A stretch of 64,000 bases of DNA from Pseudomonas putida (GCF_028682395.1 NZ_JANHLC010000001.1:744001-808000); one strand, 5' to 3'. Positions 47,336-57,216 are shown, counted from the stretch's first letter. Notes: a model not told the origin generated them from the sequence alone. Numbers and translations: made by a program.

Positions 47336-48525
47336 GCCTGATTCAACGTATCGATGCCCTGCTGCCGCAAACCCAGTGCGGCAAATGCGGCCACCCGGGC
47401 TGTCGCCCCTACGCCGAGGGTATCGCCCAGGGCGAAGCCATCAACAAATGCCCACCCGGCGGGCGCGAAACCATCGCCCAGTTGGCCGAGCTACTGCACC
47501 TTCCCGAACTGGAACTGGACACCGAACGCGGTACGGCACCGGCACAGATCGCCTATATCCGCGAAGCCGAGTGCATCGGCTGTACCAAATGCATCCAGGC
47601 CTGCCCGGTCGATGCAATCGTCGGTGCAGCGAAACTGATGCATACGGTACTGATCGACGAATGCACTGGCTGCGACCTCTGCATCGCGCCGTGCCCGGTC
47701 GACTGTATTGAAATGCATCCGCTGGCAAGCGCCAAGGTGGTGGCGATCGTCGGCGGGCAGGCCGCCGATGCCGCCCAACTGCGTGCACGCAGCGTCAAGC
47801 GCAACCAGGCGCGCCTGCGTTATGAGCAGCGCACGGCACGCCTGCGCCGCGAAGAAGAGCACAAGCTTGCCGAGCGCCAGGCCCGCGCCCATCGTGCCTC
47901 CCAGCCACGAGAAGCGACGGGCACTGCGGTCCAGGGCGCGATTGAGCCGATTCACACTCAGAAGGCCACCGCCGATGCGGCCCTGAAGAAAGCCAAGGTC
48001 GACCTGGCCATGAGCCGCGCCCAATTGCACAAATCCCTCAAAGCCTTTGGTCACCCGCCCATTGCCGAACAGGCCGCACAACTGGCGCACATGCAGCAGC
48101 AATTCGAGGCGGCAGAACGGGCCCTGGCCAAGCTGGAACAGAGCGCTCCCGCCCCTGCCCCCAAGGACAGCGGACTCAAGCGTGCCAAGATTCAACTGGC
48201 CCTGCACCGGGCAGAACTGAGCAAAGCCCGCAGCCATGGTGCGCCCGAGGAACAACTGACCCGCTTGAGCCTCGCCCTCGCCCAGGCCGAGCAGGACCTG
48301 CATGCCGCCGAACAGGCCAGCGCCAAGCCAGCGCCCGAGTTGATCCGCATCGAAAAACGCCCGATTGATCCCCGACTGCGCCAACTGAAGACCGAACTGG
48401 CCTATGCCCGGGCGGACTTGAGCAAGCTGCAACGCAGCACACACACTTCTCCACAACAGTTGGAACAGGCGCAACACCGTCTGCTGGAACTGGAACAACA
48501 GGTGACCGCCCATGCTGCCTCCTAG
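47332..48525 (+). CDS. rnfB: Rnf/Rsx electron transport complex subunit B with long C-terminal repeat extension
   Basis: 397 residues, about twice the usual RnfB. Residues 1-130 are RnfB-like: [20 protein letters not shown] plus a fourth Cys at 40 (4Fe-4S), then two ferredoxin motifs [16 protein letters not shown] and [16 protein letters not shown]. The N-terminal membrane anchor of E. coli RsxB is absent, as I recall for Pseudomonas RnfB. From residue ~150 an alpha-helical, Lys/Glu/Ala/Gln-rich region carries three related segments ([60 protein letters not shown]). Similar repeats form the C terminus of Pseudomonas RnfC. rnfC is missing next door, so this may be a fusion remnant. It overlaps rnfD by 14 bp. 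Confidence 0.85.
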   Translation: MSLIQRIDALLPQTQCGKCGHPGCRPYAEGIAQGEAINKCPPGGRETIAQLAELLHLPELELDTERGTAPAQIAYIREAECIGCTKCIQACPVDAIVGAAKLMHTVLIDECTGCDLCIAPCPVDCIEMHPLASAKVVAIVGGQAADAAQLRARSVKRNQARLRYEQRTARLRREEEHKLAERQARAHRASQPREATGTAVQGAIEPIHTQKATADAALKKAKVDLAMSRAQLHKSLKAFGHPPIAEQAAQLAHMQQQFEAAERALAKLEQSAPAPAPKDSGLKRAKIQLALHRAELSKARSHGAPEEQLTRLSLALAQAEQDLHAAEQASAKPAPELIRIEKRPIDPRLRQLKTELAYARADLSKLQRSTHTSPQQLEQAQHRLLELEQQVTAHAAS

Positions 48526-49492
48526 TCCAGCCGCTGATGAACGCCTCAACCATGCCATGCGCCTCGTGCTGCTGGCATTGCTGCCCGGCGCACTGGTGCT
48601 GCTCTGGCTGCATGGTTGGGGACTGGTCTTTAATTGGCTGCTGAGTGCGAGCGCCGCACTGGCGGTAGAGGCCGGCATTCTGGCCCTGCGCAAACAGCCC
48701 GTGCGCACGACCCTGCTCGATGGCAGTGCACTGGTCACGGCCACCTTACTGGCCCTGGCACTGCCGCCCTACTGCCCCTGGTGGCTGCCCCTGAGCGCCA
48801 GCGCAGCCGCGCTCCTCTTCGGCAAGCATCTGTACGGCGGGGTCGGTCGAAATCCCTTCAACCCGGCCATGCTGGGCTATGCCCTGATGCTGGTGTGCTT
48901 TGCGCAACCCATGAGCCAGTGGCCAGGCCACAGCCTGGGTTTTCTCGACGCCCTGCAGCAGGTCGCCGGTTTCGACTTTTCTCCCTTGCGCCCGGATGCT
49001 TGGGCCCAGGCCACTGCGCTGGATGCGTTGAGAGTCAACCGGAGCCTGACCATCGATGAACTGTTCGCCAGCCATCCTGCGTTTGGCCGCGGTATTGTCT
49101 GGGCCAACCTGGCCTTCCTGGCCGGCGGCCTGCTGCTGTTGCAGCAACGCCTGTTCAGTTGGCACGCGCCGGTCGGCATGCTCGCAAGCCTGTTTGTGAT
49201 CAGCCTACTGTGCTGGAACGGCACGGGATCGGACTCCCACGGCTCGCCACTGTTTCATCTACTGAACGGGGCCAGCCTGCTCGGCGCGTTTTTTATCGTG
49301 ACCGAGCCTTTCTCAGGGGCGAAAACACCCCTGGCGCGCTTACTGTTTGGCATTGGTGTCGGCCTGCTGACTTATCTGATCAGGACCTGGGGCAGCTACC
49401 CGGACGGCCTCGCGTTCGCCGTATTGCTGATGAACCTCGCCGTCCCCAGCCTGGAACGCCTGAGTACCCGCAAGGGAGCAACCTGCCCATGA
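48512..49492 (+). CDS. rnfD: Rnf/Rsx electron transport complex subunit D
   Basis: 326 residues, about eight to nine transmembrane helices. The NqrB/RnfD family is recognised by [40 protein letters not shown] and [20 protein letters not shown]. The flavinylation Thr is probably in AQATALDAL, where other RnfD proteins have SGATPL; this is inference. It follows rnfB directly, where rnfC would normally lie, and overlaps rnfG by 4 bp. Confidence 0.88.
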   Translation: MLPPSPAADERLNHAMRLVLLALLPGALVLLWLHGWGLVFNWLLSASAALAVEAGILALRKQPVRTTLLDGSALVTATLLALALPPYCPWWLPLSASAAALLFGKHLYGGVGRNPFNPAMLGYALMLVCFAQPMSQWPGHSLGFLDALQQVAGFDFSPLRPDAWAQATALDALRVNRSLTIDELFASHPAFGRGIVWANLAFLAGGLLLLQQRLFSWHAPVGMLASLFVISLLCWNGTGSDSHGSPLFHLLNGASLLGAFFIVTEPFSGAKTPLARLLFGIGVGLLTYLIRTWGSYPDGLAFAVLLMNLAVPSLERLSTRKGATCP

Positions 49493-50100
49493 AACGCATT
49501 ATTTCCCTGACCGGCGTGGCGATGCTCGCCGGCCTCGGCATTGCAGGCACCTTGCACGTGCAGCAAGCGACAGCTCCCTACAGCGCCACCCAACGCCAGG
49601 CACTGGACAGCCGCGCCCGCTTGTCCGTGCTGCCCCTCGGCAGCTACGACAATCACCCACTGGAGCATCCCCTGCCCCTGCACGATATCCAACTGGCCAA
49701 TAGCCGCCTGAGTAAAGGCTGGCTGGCCACCCTTGGTGGCCGACCAAGCGCGGTGCTTTTCCAAAGCCGGACACAGGGTTACGAAGGCCCCATCGACTTG
49801 CTGATTGCGATTGGCAGCGATGCTCGCCTGCTGGGTGTCAAAACCCTGGCCCAGCGTGAAACACCCGGATTGGGCAGCCCGATCGCCGAGGAAGATCATC
49901 CCTGGATGAGGGCCTTCAGGGGCAAATCGCGCAACGAGCCAACAGATCCGGGCTGGGCCCTGAAAAAGGATCGGGGAGAATTCGATCAGTTGGCCGGGGC
50001 CACGGTAACGTCACGTGCCGTGCTGCAGGCCACGCACGATGCCTTGCGCTATTTCGACGAGCAGCGCCGGGAACTGTTGAGGGAGTCCGGTGATGAATAA
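49489..50100 (+). CDS. rnfG: Rnf/Rsx electron transport complex subunit G
   Basis: 203 residues. One N-terminal membrane anchor (IISLTGVAMLAGLGIAGTLH) is followed by an FMN_bind periplasmic domain with covalent-FMN site LAGATVTSRAV (Thr of S/AGATxT). The RETPGLG segment is also typical. The rnfE gene starts 8 bp before the stop. Confidence 0.88.
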   Translation: MKRIISLTGVAMLAGLGIAGTLHVQQATAPYSATQRQALDSRARLSVLPLGSYDNHPLEHPLPLHDIQLANSRLSKGWLATLGGRPSAVLFQSRTQGYEGPIDLLIAIGSDARLLGVKTLAQRETPGLGSPIAEEDHPWMRAFRGKSRNEPTDPGWALKKDRGEFDQLAGATVTSRAVLQATHDALRYFDEQRRELLRESGDE

Positions 50101-50680
50101 GGAAACAGCAGTGATCGGTAGCCTGTTACTGGTACCGCTGATCGGCACGAGCGGCTGGCTGGTCACCGCCATCGGCTTCGCCTTGATCTTCTGCCTGCTG
50201 ATAGCGGGCTACGCCCTGTTGATGTGGCCACTGCGCCGATGGATCCACCCGTCCCAGCGGCTACTGGCGAGCATCCTGCTCGGTGCCAGCCTGGTCAGTT
50301 GCAGCGAGTTGCTCCTGCAGGCCTGGTCATTGGAGTTGCATCAGGCGCTGACGGTGTACCTGCCGCTGGTCAGCCTGCAAATAGTATTAATGGAGTACAG
50401 CTATTTTTTTGCGCGCTCGGCCCGACAATGCCTTGGCACCCTGGCCGGCTTCTGCGCCCTGCTGCTGACACTATCGCTGCTGCGTGAAGCCCTGGGCAAC
50501 GGTACGCTGCTGGCTCACTGGCAATGGCTGACAGGCGCTGCCCAATCCAGCCGAGGATGGGTCCTGTTTACCCCGGGCGAAGGTATTCGCCTGCTTACCC
50601 TGGTGCCGGGAGGGTTTATCCTGCTGGGCTTGCTACTCGCTGCCCGACAAGCCTGGTGGCCAACCACCAGAAACGACTGA
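50093..50680 (+). CDS. rnfE: Rnf/Rsx electron transport complex subunit E
   Basis: 195 residues, shorter than the 231 of E. coli RsxE. Six hydrophobic helices are predicted (e.g. SLLLVPLIGTSGWLVTAIGF; LLASILLGASLVSCSELLLQ; ALTVYLPLVSLQIVLMEYSY). ATG 50093 is preferred over the GTG at 50090. The overall divergence from typical RnfE is notable alongside the absent RnfC. nth follows 25 bp later. Confidence 0.8.
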   Translation: MNKETAVIGSLLLVPLIGTSGWLVTAIGFALIFCLLIAGYALLMWPLRRWIHPSQRLLASILLGASLVSCSELLLQAWSLELHQALTVYLPLVSLQIVLMEYSYFFARSARQCLGTLAGFCALLLTLSLLREALGNGTLLAHWQWLTGAAQSSRGWVLFTPGEGIRLLTLVPGGFILLGLLLAARQAWWPTTRND

Positions 50681-50705
50681 ATGACGCCGAGGAATCCCCC
50701 GATCC

Positions 50706-51344
50706 ATGAATGCCGCTAAACGCCTGGAAATCTTTCGCAGATGGCATGAAGACAATCCGCACCCCAAGACCGAACTGGACTATTCATCGCCCTTCGAGTT
50801 GCTGATTGCAGTCATCCTTTCGGCCCAGTCCACGGATGTCGGCGTCAACAAGGCCACTGCCAAACTGTTTCCGGTCGCCAATACTCCGCAGGCCATGCAT
50901 GCACTGGGGGTGGAAGGGCTCTCCCAGTACATCAAGACCATCGGCCTCTACAACAGCAAGGCCAAGAACGTGATCGAGACCTGCCGCCTGCTCGTCGAGC
51001 GCCACGGCGGTGAAGTACCACAAACTCGCGAAGAGCTGGAAGCCTTGCCGGGCGTGGGGCGAAAAACGGCGAATGTGGTGCTCAACACGGCCTTCCGACA
51101 ACTGACCATGGCCGTCGATACCCATATCTTCCGCGTCAGCAACCGCACGGGGCTGGCGCCGGGAAAGAATGTCGTCGAAGTCGAAAAGAAGCTGATGAAG
51201 TATGTACCGAAGGACTATTTGCTCGACTCCCACCACTGGCTGATCCTCCACGGCCGTTATGTATGCCAGGCCCGCAAGCCGCGCTGCGGCAGCTGCAGGA
51301 TCGAAGATCTATGTGAGTACAAACAGAAAACCTCGGACGATTGA
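50706..51344 (+). CDS. nth: Endonuclease III (DNA N-glycosylase/AP lyase)
   Basis: 212 residues, removing oxidised pyrimidines. The HhH motif LPGVGRKTANVVL contains catalytic Lys (~120), AVDTHIFRV contains catalytic Asp (~138), and the Fe-S loop is C-x6-C-x2-C-x5-C in CQARKPRCGSCRIEDLC. Length agrees with E. coli Nth (211). It closes the rnf-nth operon, as in other Pseudomonas and E. coli. Confidence 0.96.
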   Translation: MNAAKRLEIFRRWHEDNPHPKTELDYSSPFELLIAVILSAQSTDVGVNKATAKLFPVANTPQAMHALGVEGLSQYIKTIGLYNSKAKNVIETCRLLVERHGGEVPQTREELEALPGVGRKTANVVLNTAFRQLTMAVDTHIFRVSNRTGLAPGKNVVEVEKKLMKYVPKDYLLDSHHWLILHGRYVCQARKPRCGSCRIEDLCEYKQKTSDD

Positions 51345-51451
51345 GGCTTTATTAGAAATATTGATTAGTCGATTGAAAAAATCTTTTTTACCCGCACCGC
51401 GATTATCGCTATAAGGAGCGCCAATGGCCGTCTTAGCCTGGAGTTGACCTT

Positions 51452-51634
51452 ATGAGCACTGGCAAAGAACAACTGGATGTGGACGACGACTTCGCCTCGC
51501 CCGAGGCTGTCGAACCGGAAGAGCCGCAGGTGGAAGTTGCCAAAACCAACCTAAGCAAGCGCCGCACTATCGACAACATGCTGGAAGAACGACGCCTGAA
51601 GAAACAACTGGCTGATTACGACTTCGATCTCTGA
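51452..51634 (+). CDS. PA3496-like small protein (putative envelope integrity)
   Basis: 60 residues. The acidic N-terminal half (LDVDDDFASPEAVEPEEPQV) is followed by a basic helix (LSKRRTIDNMLEERRLKKQL) and ends ADYDFDL. It matches, as recalled, the PA3496 family located after nth in Pseudomonas. Function poorly defined; no membrane segment. Upstream (51345-51451) is an AT-rich promoter-like region. Confidence 0.8.
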   Translation: MSTGKEQLDVDDDFASPEAVEPEEPQVEVAKTNLSKRRTIDNMLEERRLKKQLADYDFDL

Positions 51635-51759
51635 CGTATTTCACCTCTGATCGAGTGCCTTGCGAGTATCCGGCTACAAGCTGCCCATGCCTGCCATTCC
51701 CACCGGGCAGAAGCACACGCTTATGTTCCGGGAGTACATAGCGTACTCCCGGCAAACGA

Positions 51760-52386
51760 TCAGACCAGGCCGTTACGCTGAGCGAGTTCAATCAGGTCAA
51801 CCAGAGAGCGAGCATTGAGTTTTAGCAGCAAGCGGGTTTTGTAGGTGCTGACGGTTTTGTTGCTCAGGAACATCCCATCAGCGATTTCCTTGTTGGTCTT
51901 GCCGCGGGCCAGTTGCTGCAACACCATCATTTCGCGGCCCGACAGGCGCTCGACCATCTCCGCCTCACTGACATTCCCCAGATTGGAACGTACCGAATGC
52001 AGCGCCTGGTTAGGGAAGTAGCTGTAGCCGGAAAGCACCGCCTTGATGGCGCTGAGTAGCTCTGTCAAATCCTGCTGTTTGCAGACATAACCCGCCGCAC
52101 CGGCCTGCATGCAACGCATTGAGAAATGCCCTGGCGCCTGGGAAGTAAAGACCAGCACCTTAAGAGGCTGGGAACTTGCAATCAGTCGAGCAATAACTTC
52201 CAGGCCGTCCAATTTAGGAATACCAATATCGAGAATGACGATATCCGGCATCTGCTCCCTAGCAAGTTGCAAAGCATCCACGCCATTCCCCGTTTCCCCG
52301 GTCACTTCATAACCATGCCGTTCCATCAGCATACGCACAGCCAGGCGAATGGCGGGATGATCATCCACGATCAGCACTTTATTCAT
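51760..52386 (-). CDS. NarL/FixJ-type response regulator, ErdR-like
   Basis: 208 residues. Receiver domain: KVLIVDDHPAIRLAVRML with acidic pocket DD, phospho-acceptor Asp in IVILDIGIPKLDG (~Asp54), the conserved Ser/Thr in LVFTSQAP and Lys in GYVCKQQDL. A C-terminal LuxR-type HTH follows (LSGREMMVLQQLARGKTNKE, MFLSNKTVSTYKTRLLLKL). It resembles P. aeruginosa ErdR, involved in ethanol oxidation control, from memory. No sensor kinase is adjacent. The ATG 52386 is chosen; a TTG 12 bp upstream is less likely. Confidence 0.85.
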   Translation of the reverse strand: MNKVLIVDDHPAIRLAVRMLMERHGYEVTGETGNGVDALQLAREQMPDIVILDIGIPKLDGLEVIARLIASSQPLKVLVFTSQAPGHFSMRCMQAGAAGYVCKQQDLTELLSAIKAVLSGYSYFPNQALHSVRSNLGNVSEAEMVERLSGREMMVLQQLARGKTNKEIADGMFLSNKTVSTYKTRLLLKLNARSLVDLIELAQRNGLV

Positions 52387-52894
52387 GGGCAAGTCCAATT
52401 TTCGCTATTCGAATTTTCGAGCTCGCACAATAGCCTAGTCCCTTCCTACTGGGCATAGCATCTCCCTATGCAGGACAATATATAAAGACAATGAGCACAG
52501 CATAAAGAGAAAAAACCTACAAAATACATCCTCAAGTAACAACACTACCGGACGCTCGACACGCGCTTCGGCACACAGACGACGCACGATTCGCCCGACG
52601 CTTGCCACCTCCCGCAGAACGTTTAAATCGCGACTGCACCTCATCATTGCGCCCAACTGCCCTGGCGCGAAAATTTAATCGTGTCGAAATAACAGTAACC
52701 CGGCGCTATCCAACCTCATCAATAGCGACTCGGCGCCGAAACAAGGGCGTTGAACAACTATTCAAGAACACAACTAGAACTAGTTTTTTAATTTTAAACT
52801 CACACCAATCATGTTAGATCCTTCGCATTACCCAACGATCAGCCATAAAAAAACCCCGATCAAATGACCGGGGCTTTTCTATATTGCAACAAAC
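52387..52894. other. 508-bp gene-free, AT-richer interval
   Basis: Between the response regulator and argG. The stretch around 52440-52560 and 52690-52850 is AT-richer than flanking genes. Short open frames in it (e.g. 52435-52656 minus) have atypical composition and no ribosome-binding site, and are not called. It holds the regulator promoter at the left and the argG terminator at the right (52847-52873). Confidence 0.5.
52847..52873 (-). terminator. Terminator of argG
   Basis: On the minus strand CCCCGGTC pairs with GATCGGGG (one G-U pair), loop ATTT, followed by seven T. Confidence 0.85.
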
Positions 52895-54112
52895 TTAGAA
52901 CATCTTGCGGTTCTTGTTCGCGGCAATACGCATACGCAGTGCATTGAGCTTGATAAAGCCTGCCGCGTCGGCCTGGTTGTAAGCGCCACCATCTTCTTCG
53001 AAGGTCGCGATATTGGCATCGAACAACGAGTCATCGGACTTACGGCCGGTGACAATAACGTTGCCCTTGTACAGCTTGAGGCGCACAACACCATTAACGT
53101 GGGCCTGGGACGCGTCGATCATTTGTTGCAGCATCAGACGCTCAGGGCTCCACCAGTACCCGGTGTAGATCAGGCTGGCGTACTTGGGCATCAACTCATC
53201 TTTGAGGTGAGCGACTTCACGGTCCAAGGTGATCGATTCGATCGCCCGGTGAGCGCGCAGCATGATGGTGCCGCCTGGCGTCTCGTAGCAGCCACGGGAC
53301 TTCATGCCGACATAACGGTTCTCGACGATGTCCAGGCGGCCAATACCATTTTCCCCGCCAATGCGGTTCAAAGTGGCCAGTACGGTAGCCGGAGTCATTT
53401 CGACGCCATCCAGAGCCACGATATCGCCATTGCGATAGGTCAGTTCCAGGTAAGTCGGCGTGTTCGGCGCGTCTTCCGGGGACTTGGTCCAACGCCACAT
53501 GTCTTCTTCGTGCTCGGTCCAGGTATCTTCCAGCACGCCACCTTCATAGGAGATGTGCAGCAGGTTGGCATCCATCGAGTACGGGGATTTCTTCTTGCCA
53601 TGACGCTCGATCGGGATGGCATGCTTCTCGGCATAATCCATCAGTTTCTCACGCGACAGCAGGTCCCACTCACGCCATGGTGCGATGACCTTGACGCCGG
53701 GCTTGAGTGCGTAGGCGCCCAGTTCGAAGCGAACCTGGTCGTTACCCTTGCCAGTCGCGCCATGGGAAATGGCGTCGGCGCCGGTTTCGTTGGCGATTTC
53801 AATCAGACGCTTGGCAATCAGCGGACGTGCGATGGAAGTACCCAGCAGGTACTCGCCTTCGTAGACGGTGTTGGCGCGGAACATCGGGAAAACGAAATCG
53901 CGTACGAACTCTTCACGCAGATCGTCGATATAGATCTCTTTCACGCCCATGGCTTGCGCCTTGGCACGTGCTGGCTCGACCTCTTCGCCCTGACCGAGGT
54001 CCGCAGTGAAGGTCACCACTTCACAGTTATAAGTATCCTGCAGCCACTTGAGGATCACCGAAGTGTCCAGGCCGCCGGAATACGCCAGAACGACCTTGTT
54101 TACGTCCGCCAT
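52895..54112 (-). CDS. argG: Argininosuccinate synthase
   Basis: 405 residues. It joins citrulline and aspartate with ATP in arginine biosynthesis. N-terminal ATP loop [19 protein letters not shown] (P-loop-like SGGLDTS), [15 protein letters not shown] and [10 protein letters not shown] are diagnostic. Monocistronic. Upstream lies a double ArgR half-site overlapping the likely -35, consistent with arginine repression. Confidence 0.97.
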   Translation of the reverse strand: MADVNKVVLAYSGGLDTSVILKWLQDTYNCEVVTFTADLGQGEEVEPARAKAQAMGVKEIYIDDLREEFVRDFVFPMFRANTVYEGEYLLGTSIARPLIAKRLIEIANETGADAISHGATGKGNDQVRFELGAYALKPGVKVIAPWREWDLLSREKLMDYAEKHAIPIERHGKKKSPYSMDANLLHISYEGGVLEDTWTEHEEDMWRWTKSPEDAPNTPTYLELTYRNGDIVALDGVEMTPATVLATLNRIGGENGIGRLDIVENRYVGMKSRGCYETPGGTIMLRAHRAIESITLDREVAHLKDELMPKYASLIYTGYWWSPERLMLQQMIDASQAHVNGVVRLKLYKGNVIVTGRKSDDSLFDANIATFEEDGGAYNQADAAGFIKLNALRMRIAANKNRKMF

Positions 54113-54171
54113 GCCATCACTCCACCGGGTTGTACGGAAAAGCGCGGATTCTACCGCTCAAACCGGTGAAT

Positions 54172-54208
54172 TTACAGGGGCGCGACAGCTTAGGACGACA
54201 AAGCGACA
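54172..54208 (-). promoter_or_regulatory. ArgR operator of argG (two half-sites in 21-bp direct repeat)
   Basis: On the minus strand TGTCGC occurs at 54203-54208 and again at 54182-54187, exactly 21 bp apart. The promoter-proximal copy is followed by N8-AA, giving the Pseudomonas ArgR half-site TGTCGC-N8-AA. Site 2 has CC at the AA positions. A TAGAAT -10-like hexamer lies at 54148-54153, so the operator overlaps the likely -35. Confidence 0.7.
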
Positions 54209-54241
54209 GATTATGTCGACCGGGCGACGAGCACAGCCGTT

Positions 54242-55174
54242 TCAGGAGGTCGCTGCGGCACTCGGAGCAACGCCAGCCTTGGGCTCTACCTTGAGCTCAG
54301 CCTTGGGCGCGGGGGCCTCCACGGGAGGCACGCGATCGAGCACGATACTGACCCGCCGATTCTTGGCCCGATTGGCCTTGTTGGTGTTGGGAGCCAGCGG
54401 ATAACGTTCACCATGGAAACGTACCGTGATCTGCTCCTCGGCAAAGCCATTGGCCTTGAAGAACTCCATGACCGCCAGGGCTCTGCGCCGCGACAGATCC
54501 CGGTTGGTCAGGCGATTGCCGCTGTTGTCCGAATGGCCGTTGAGCTCGATATGGTTGACGCTCGGATCGGCCTTGAGGAACTCAAGCACCACCTGCAGAC
54601 GAGCCTTGGCCGGCCCATCGAGCTCGATGCCACCGCCAGGGAAGCCGACCTCGGTCTTCTTCACTTGCTCGAAATTCATCGGTAGTAATTTGGCGGTACA
54701 GACTTGGTAGTCACTGTAGGCCTTGCTGAACTTGACCGGCAGCAAACGGATTTCCGATGTCCCGCCATCACGTGAATAATGGCGCACCACCGGACTGCGC
54801 CCGTCCAGCAAGCCGGTAAACAGACGCCCGGCCTGGGCCTGCGAGCTGTTGAACAGGACGTCGCCGCTGCCGATCCGTACCGCACCCAGGTTGATATCGC
54901 CGCGCCCCGGCTGCCAAGGCGCCGCGGCGGCCAATAAGGTAGCCGAACCCCCACCCAGCGGATGGTTGTAAGCCTTGAGGCGAAAGATTGCCTGCTCCCC
55001 GGCCCGTCGAACGAACTCACCCGAACCAAAATCGGTGATGGGCTGAGCCAGACGGCACTCGAATTTATCGCCCTCGACCGTCCACTCGATATTCTCCAGA
55101 CGGGTCTGGAACGTCAGGGCCATGGCGGGCAGACTGGCGAACATACTGAGCAAGGCTAGATAACGCTGGCGCAC
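54242..55174 (-). CDS. motY: MotY-like OmpA-family protein (sodium-type/T-ring flagellar motor component)
   Basis: About 310 residues, with signal peptide (LALLSMFASLPAMA). The MotY N-terminal domain (FQTRLENIEWTVEGDKFECR, and FGSGEFVRRAGEQAIFRLKA) is followed by OmpA_C (IELNGHSDNSGNRLTNRDLS, FHGERYPLAPN, KNRRVSIVL) and a Pro/Lys/Ala-rich tail. MotY forms the T-ring that anchors stator units in Pseudomonas/Vibrio. GTG 55174 has GGAG 6 nt upstream; ATG 55186 lacks a ribosome-binding site. Divergent from pyrC, as in P. aeruginosa. Confidence 0.85.
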   Translation of the reverse strand: MRQRYLALLSMFASLPAMALTFQTRLENIEWTVEGDKFECRLAQPITDFGSGEFVRRAGEQAIFRLKAYNHPLGGGSATLLAAAAPWQPGRGDINLGAVRIGSGDVLFNSSQAQAGRLFTGLLDGRSPVVRHYSRDGGTSEIRLLPVKFSKAYSDYQVCTAKLLPMNFEQVKKTEVGFPGGGIELDGPAKARLQVVLEFLKADPSVNHIELNGHSDNSGNRLTNRDLSRRRALAVMEFFKANGFAEEQITVRFHGERYPLAPNTNKANRAKNRRVSIVLDRVPPVEAPAPKAELKVEPKAGVAPSAAATS

Positions 55175-55317
55175 GGGAGGCTCCATTGGATTTTGCAACA
55201 AAAAATACGGCGTACCCTCGAGGTATCGGTTAAGCCGCGTAAAACTTGATAGCGAGTGCCTGATACTGTCTTTTCCGGTAGCATCCCCCCCTAGTTCGAC
55301 CCGCCTGGAACCCCCCA

Positions 55318-56364
55318 ATGTCCGACCGCCTGACCCTGCTGCGTCCCGACGACTGGCATATCCATCTTCGCGATGGCGCTGCGTTGCCCCACACTGTCGC
55401 GGATGTTGCGCGCACCTTTGGCCGCGCCATCATCATGCCCAACCTGGTGCCACCCGTCCGCAACGCGGCCCAAGCCGACGCCTATCGCCAGCGCATTCTT
55501 GCCGCTCGTCCTGCCGGCAGCCGTTTCGAACCGCTGATGGTGCTTTACCTCACCGATCGTACGCAGCCCGAGGAAATCCGCGAGGCCAAGGCCAGCGGCT
55601 TCGTGTATGCCGCCAAGCTATACCCGGCCGGCGCCACGACCAATTCGGACTCGGGTGTCACCAGCATCGACAATATCCTGCCCGCAATCGAGGCCATGGC
55701 CGAAGTGGGCCTGCCGTTGTTGATTCACGGTGAAGTGACCCGCGCCGATGTCGATATCTTCGACCGCGAAAAGATTTTTATCGACGAGCACATGCGCGGC
55801 GTCGTAGAGCGTTTCCCAAACCTGAAAGTCGTGTTCGAGCACATCACCACCCGTGACGCCGTGGAGTTTGTCCGCCAGGCTCCGGCCAACGTGGCAGCGA
55901 CCATCACCGCTCATCACCTGCTCTATAACCGTAATCATATGCTGGTTGGCGGTATCCGCCCGCACTTCTATTGCCTGCCGATCCTCAAGCGCAACGTACA
56001 CCAGGAAGCCTTGCTGGACGCAGCGACGAGCGGCAGCGAGAAGTTCTTCCTGGGCACCGACTCGGCGCCCCATGCCCAGCATGCCAAGGAAGCCGCCTGC
56101 GGTTGCGCGGGCTGCTACACCGCCTATGCCGCAATCGAGCTGTACGCCGAAGCCTTCGAGCAGCGCAATGCGCTGGACAAACTCGAAGGTTTCGCCAGCC
56201 TGCACGGCCCCCGCTTCTATGGGCTGGCACCGAACAGCGAGCGCATTACACTGGTCCGCGAGGAGTGGACCGCCCCTGCCAGCCTGCCGTTTGGCGAGCT
56301 GACCGTAATCCCGCTGCGCGCCGGTGAAAAACTGCGCTGGCGCCTGCTGGAGGAACACCTGTGA
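55318..56364 (+). CDS. pyrC: Dihydroorotase, class II homodimeric
   Basis: 348 residues, third step of pyrimidine synthesis. Binuclear Zn ligands: [10 protein letters not shown] (HxH), YAAKLYPAG with carboxylated Lys (~100), [21 protein letters not shown]. Length equals E. coli PyrC (348). Its stop overlaps the GTG start of rnt by 4 bp, so pyrC and rnt are translationally coupled. Confidence 0.96.
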   Translation: MSDRLTLLRPDDWHIHLRDGAALPHTVADVARTFGRAIIMPNLVPPVRNAAQADAYRQRILAARPAGSRFEPLMVLYLTDRTQPEEIREAKASGFVYAAKLYPAGATTNSDSGVTSIDNILPAIEAMAEVGLPLLIHGEVTRADVDIFDREKIFIDEHMRGVVERFPNLKVVFEHITTRDAVEFVRQAPANVAATITAHHLLYNRNHMLVGGIRPHFYCLPILKRNVHQEALLDAATSGSEKFFLGTDSAPHAQHAKEAACGCAGCYTAYAAIELYAEAFEQRNALDKLEGFASLHGPRFYGLAPNSERITLVREEWTAPASLPFGELTVIPLRAGEKLRWRLLEEHL

Positions 56365-57038
56365 GTGACGACCATTTCGATGACGAGCTGGAAAGCCATG
56401 GCAACTCCGGAGGCTCACGCCATCCGATGGCTTCCCGCTTTCGCGGTTACCTGCCCGTCGTCATCGATGTAGAAACCGGTGGTTTCAATGCTGCGACAGA
56501 CGCCCTGCTGGAAATCGCCGCCGTAACCATCGGCATGGACGAAAAAGGCTTCGTGTTCCCGGAACACACCTACTTCTTCCGGGTCGAGCCCTTCGAAGGG
56601 GCGAACATCGAACCGGCGGCCCTGGAATTCACCGGGATCAAGCTCGATCACCCGCTGCGTATGGCCGTCAGCGAAGAAACCGCCCTGACCGATATCTTCC
56701 GTGGCGTGCGCAAGGCGCTCAAGGCCAACGGCTGCAAGCGGGCCATCCTGGTCGGCCACAACAGCAGCTTCGACCTGGGCTTTCTCAATGCCGCCGTCGC
56801 GCGCCTGGATATGAAGCGCAATCCGTTTCACCCCTTCTCCAGCTTCGACACCGCGACGCTCGCCGGCCTGGCTTACGGCCAGACCGTGCTGGCCAAGGCC
56901 TGCCAGACCGCCGACATCGACTTCGATGGTCGTGAAGCGCATTCGGCCCGCTACGACACCGAGAAGACCGCCGAGCTGTTCTGCGGCATCGTCAATCGGT
57001 GGAAACAGATGGGTGGCTGGGAAGATTTCAACGACTGA
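56361..57038 (+). CDS. rnt: Ribonuclease T
   Basis: 225 residues. DEDDh exonuclease residues: [10 protein letters not shown] (Asp, Glu), [10 protein letters not shown] (Asp) and [10 protein letters not shown] (His, Asp). It trims the 3' ends of tRNA, 5S and 23S rRNA. The start is GTG 56361 with GGAGGAA upstream inside pyrC. It ends in a strong terminator. Confidence 0.95.
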   Translation: MSDDHFDDELESHGNSGGSRHPMASRFRGYLPVVIDVETGGFNAATDALLEIAAVTIGMDEKGFVFPEHTYFFRVEPFEGANIEPAALEFTGIKLDHPLRMAVSEETALTDIFRGVRKALKANGCKRAILVGHNSSFDLGFLNAAVARLDMKRNPFHPFSSFDTATLAGLAYGQTVLAKACQTADIDFDGREAHSARYDTEKTAELFCGIVNRWKQMGGWEDFND

Positions 57039-57053
57039 TTCCCCCGCTTTGAG

Positions 57054-57088
57054 CAAGAAAAAACCGGCCAAGCGCCGGTTTTTTCTTG
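57054..57088 (+). terminator. Terminator of pyrC-rnt
   Basis: A perfect 15-bp inverted repeat, CAAGAAAAAACCGGC (57054-57068) / GCCGGTTTTTTCTTG (57074-57088), loop CAAGC. Confidence 0.92.
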
Positions 57089-57146
57089 TCCGAATAGCCA
57101 CTCGTCAGGCCGCAGCCGCTCTAGACAGATGCTTTGCGAAGTTACT

Positions 57147-57170
57147 TTGACAATCATTCTCGTTAACATT
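57147..57170 (+). promoter_or_regulatory. Fur-box-like sequence upstream of bfd
   Basis: TTGACAATCATTCTCGTTAA (57148-57167) resembles the Fur consensus GATAATGATAATCATTATC and overlaps a TTGACA -35-like hexamer. It lies ~55 bp before bfd, a gene known to be iron-regulated in Pseudomonas. Confidence 0.6.
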
Positions 57171-57216
57171 AAGATCCGTCTCATTGAGCCACAACCCACA
57201 GCGACGGTTCTCACCT

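Noticed and set aside
52435..52656. 73-codon minus-strand frame between the response regulator and argG
   Set aside because: Atypical composition, no ribosome-binding site, no family; likely chance.
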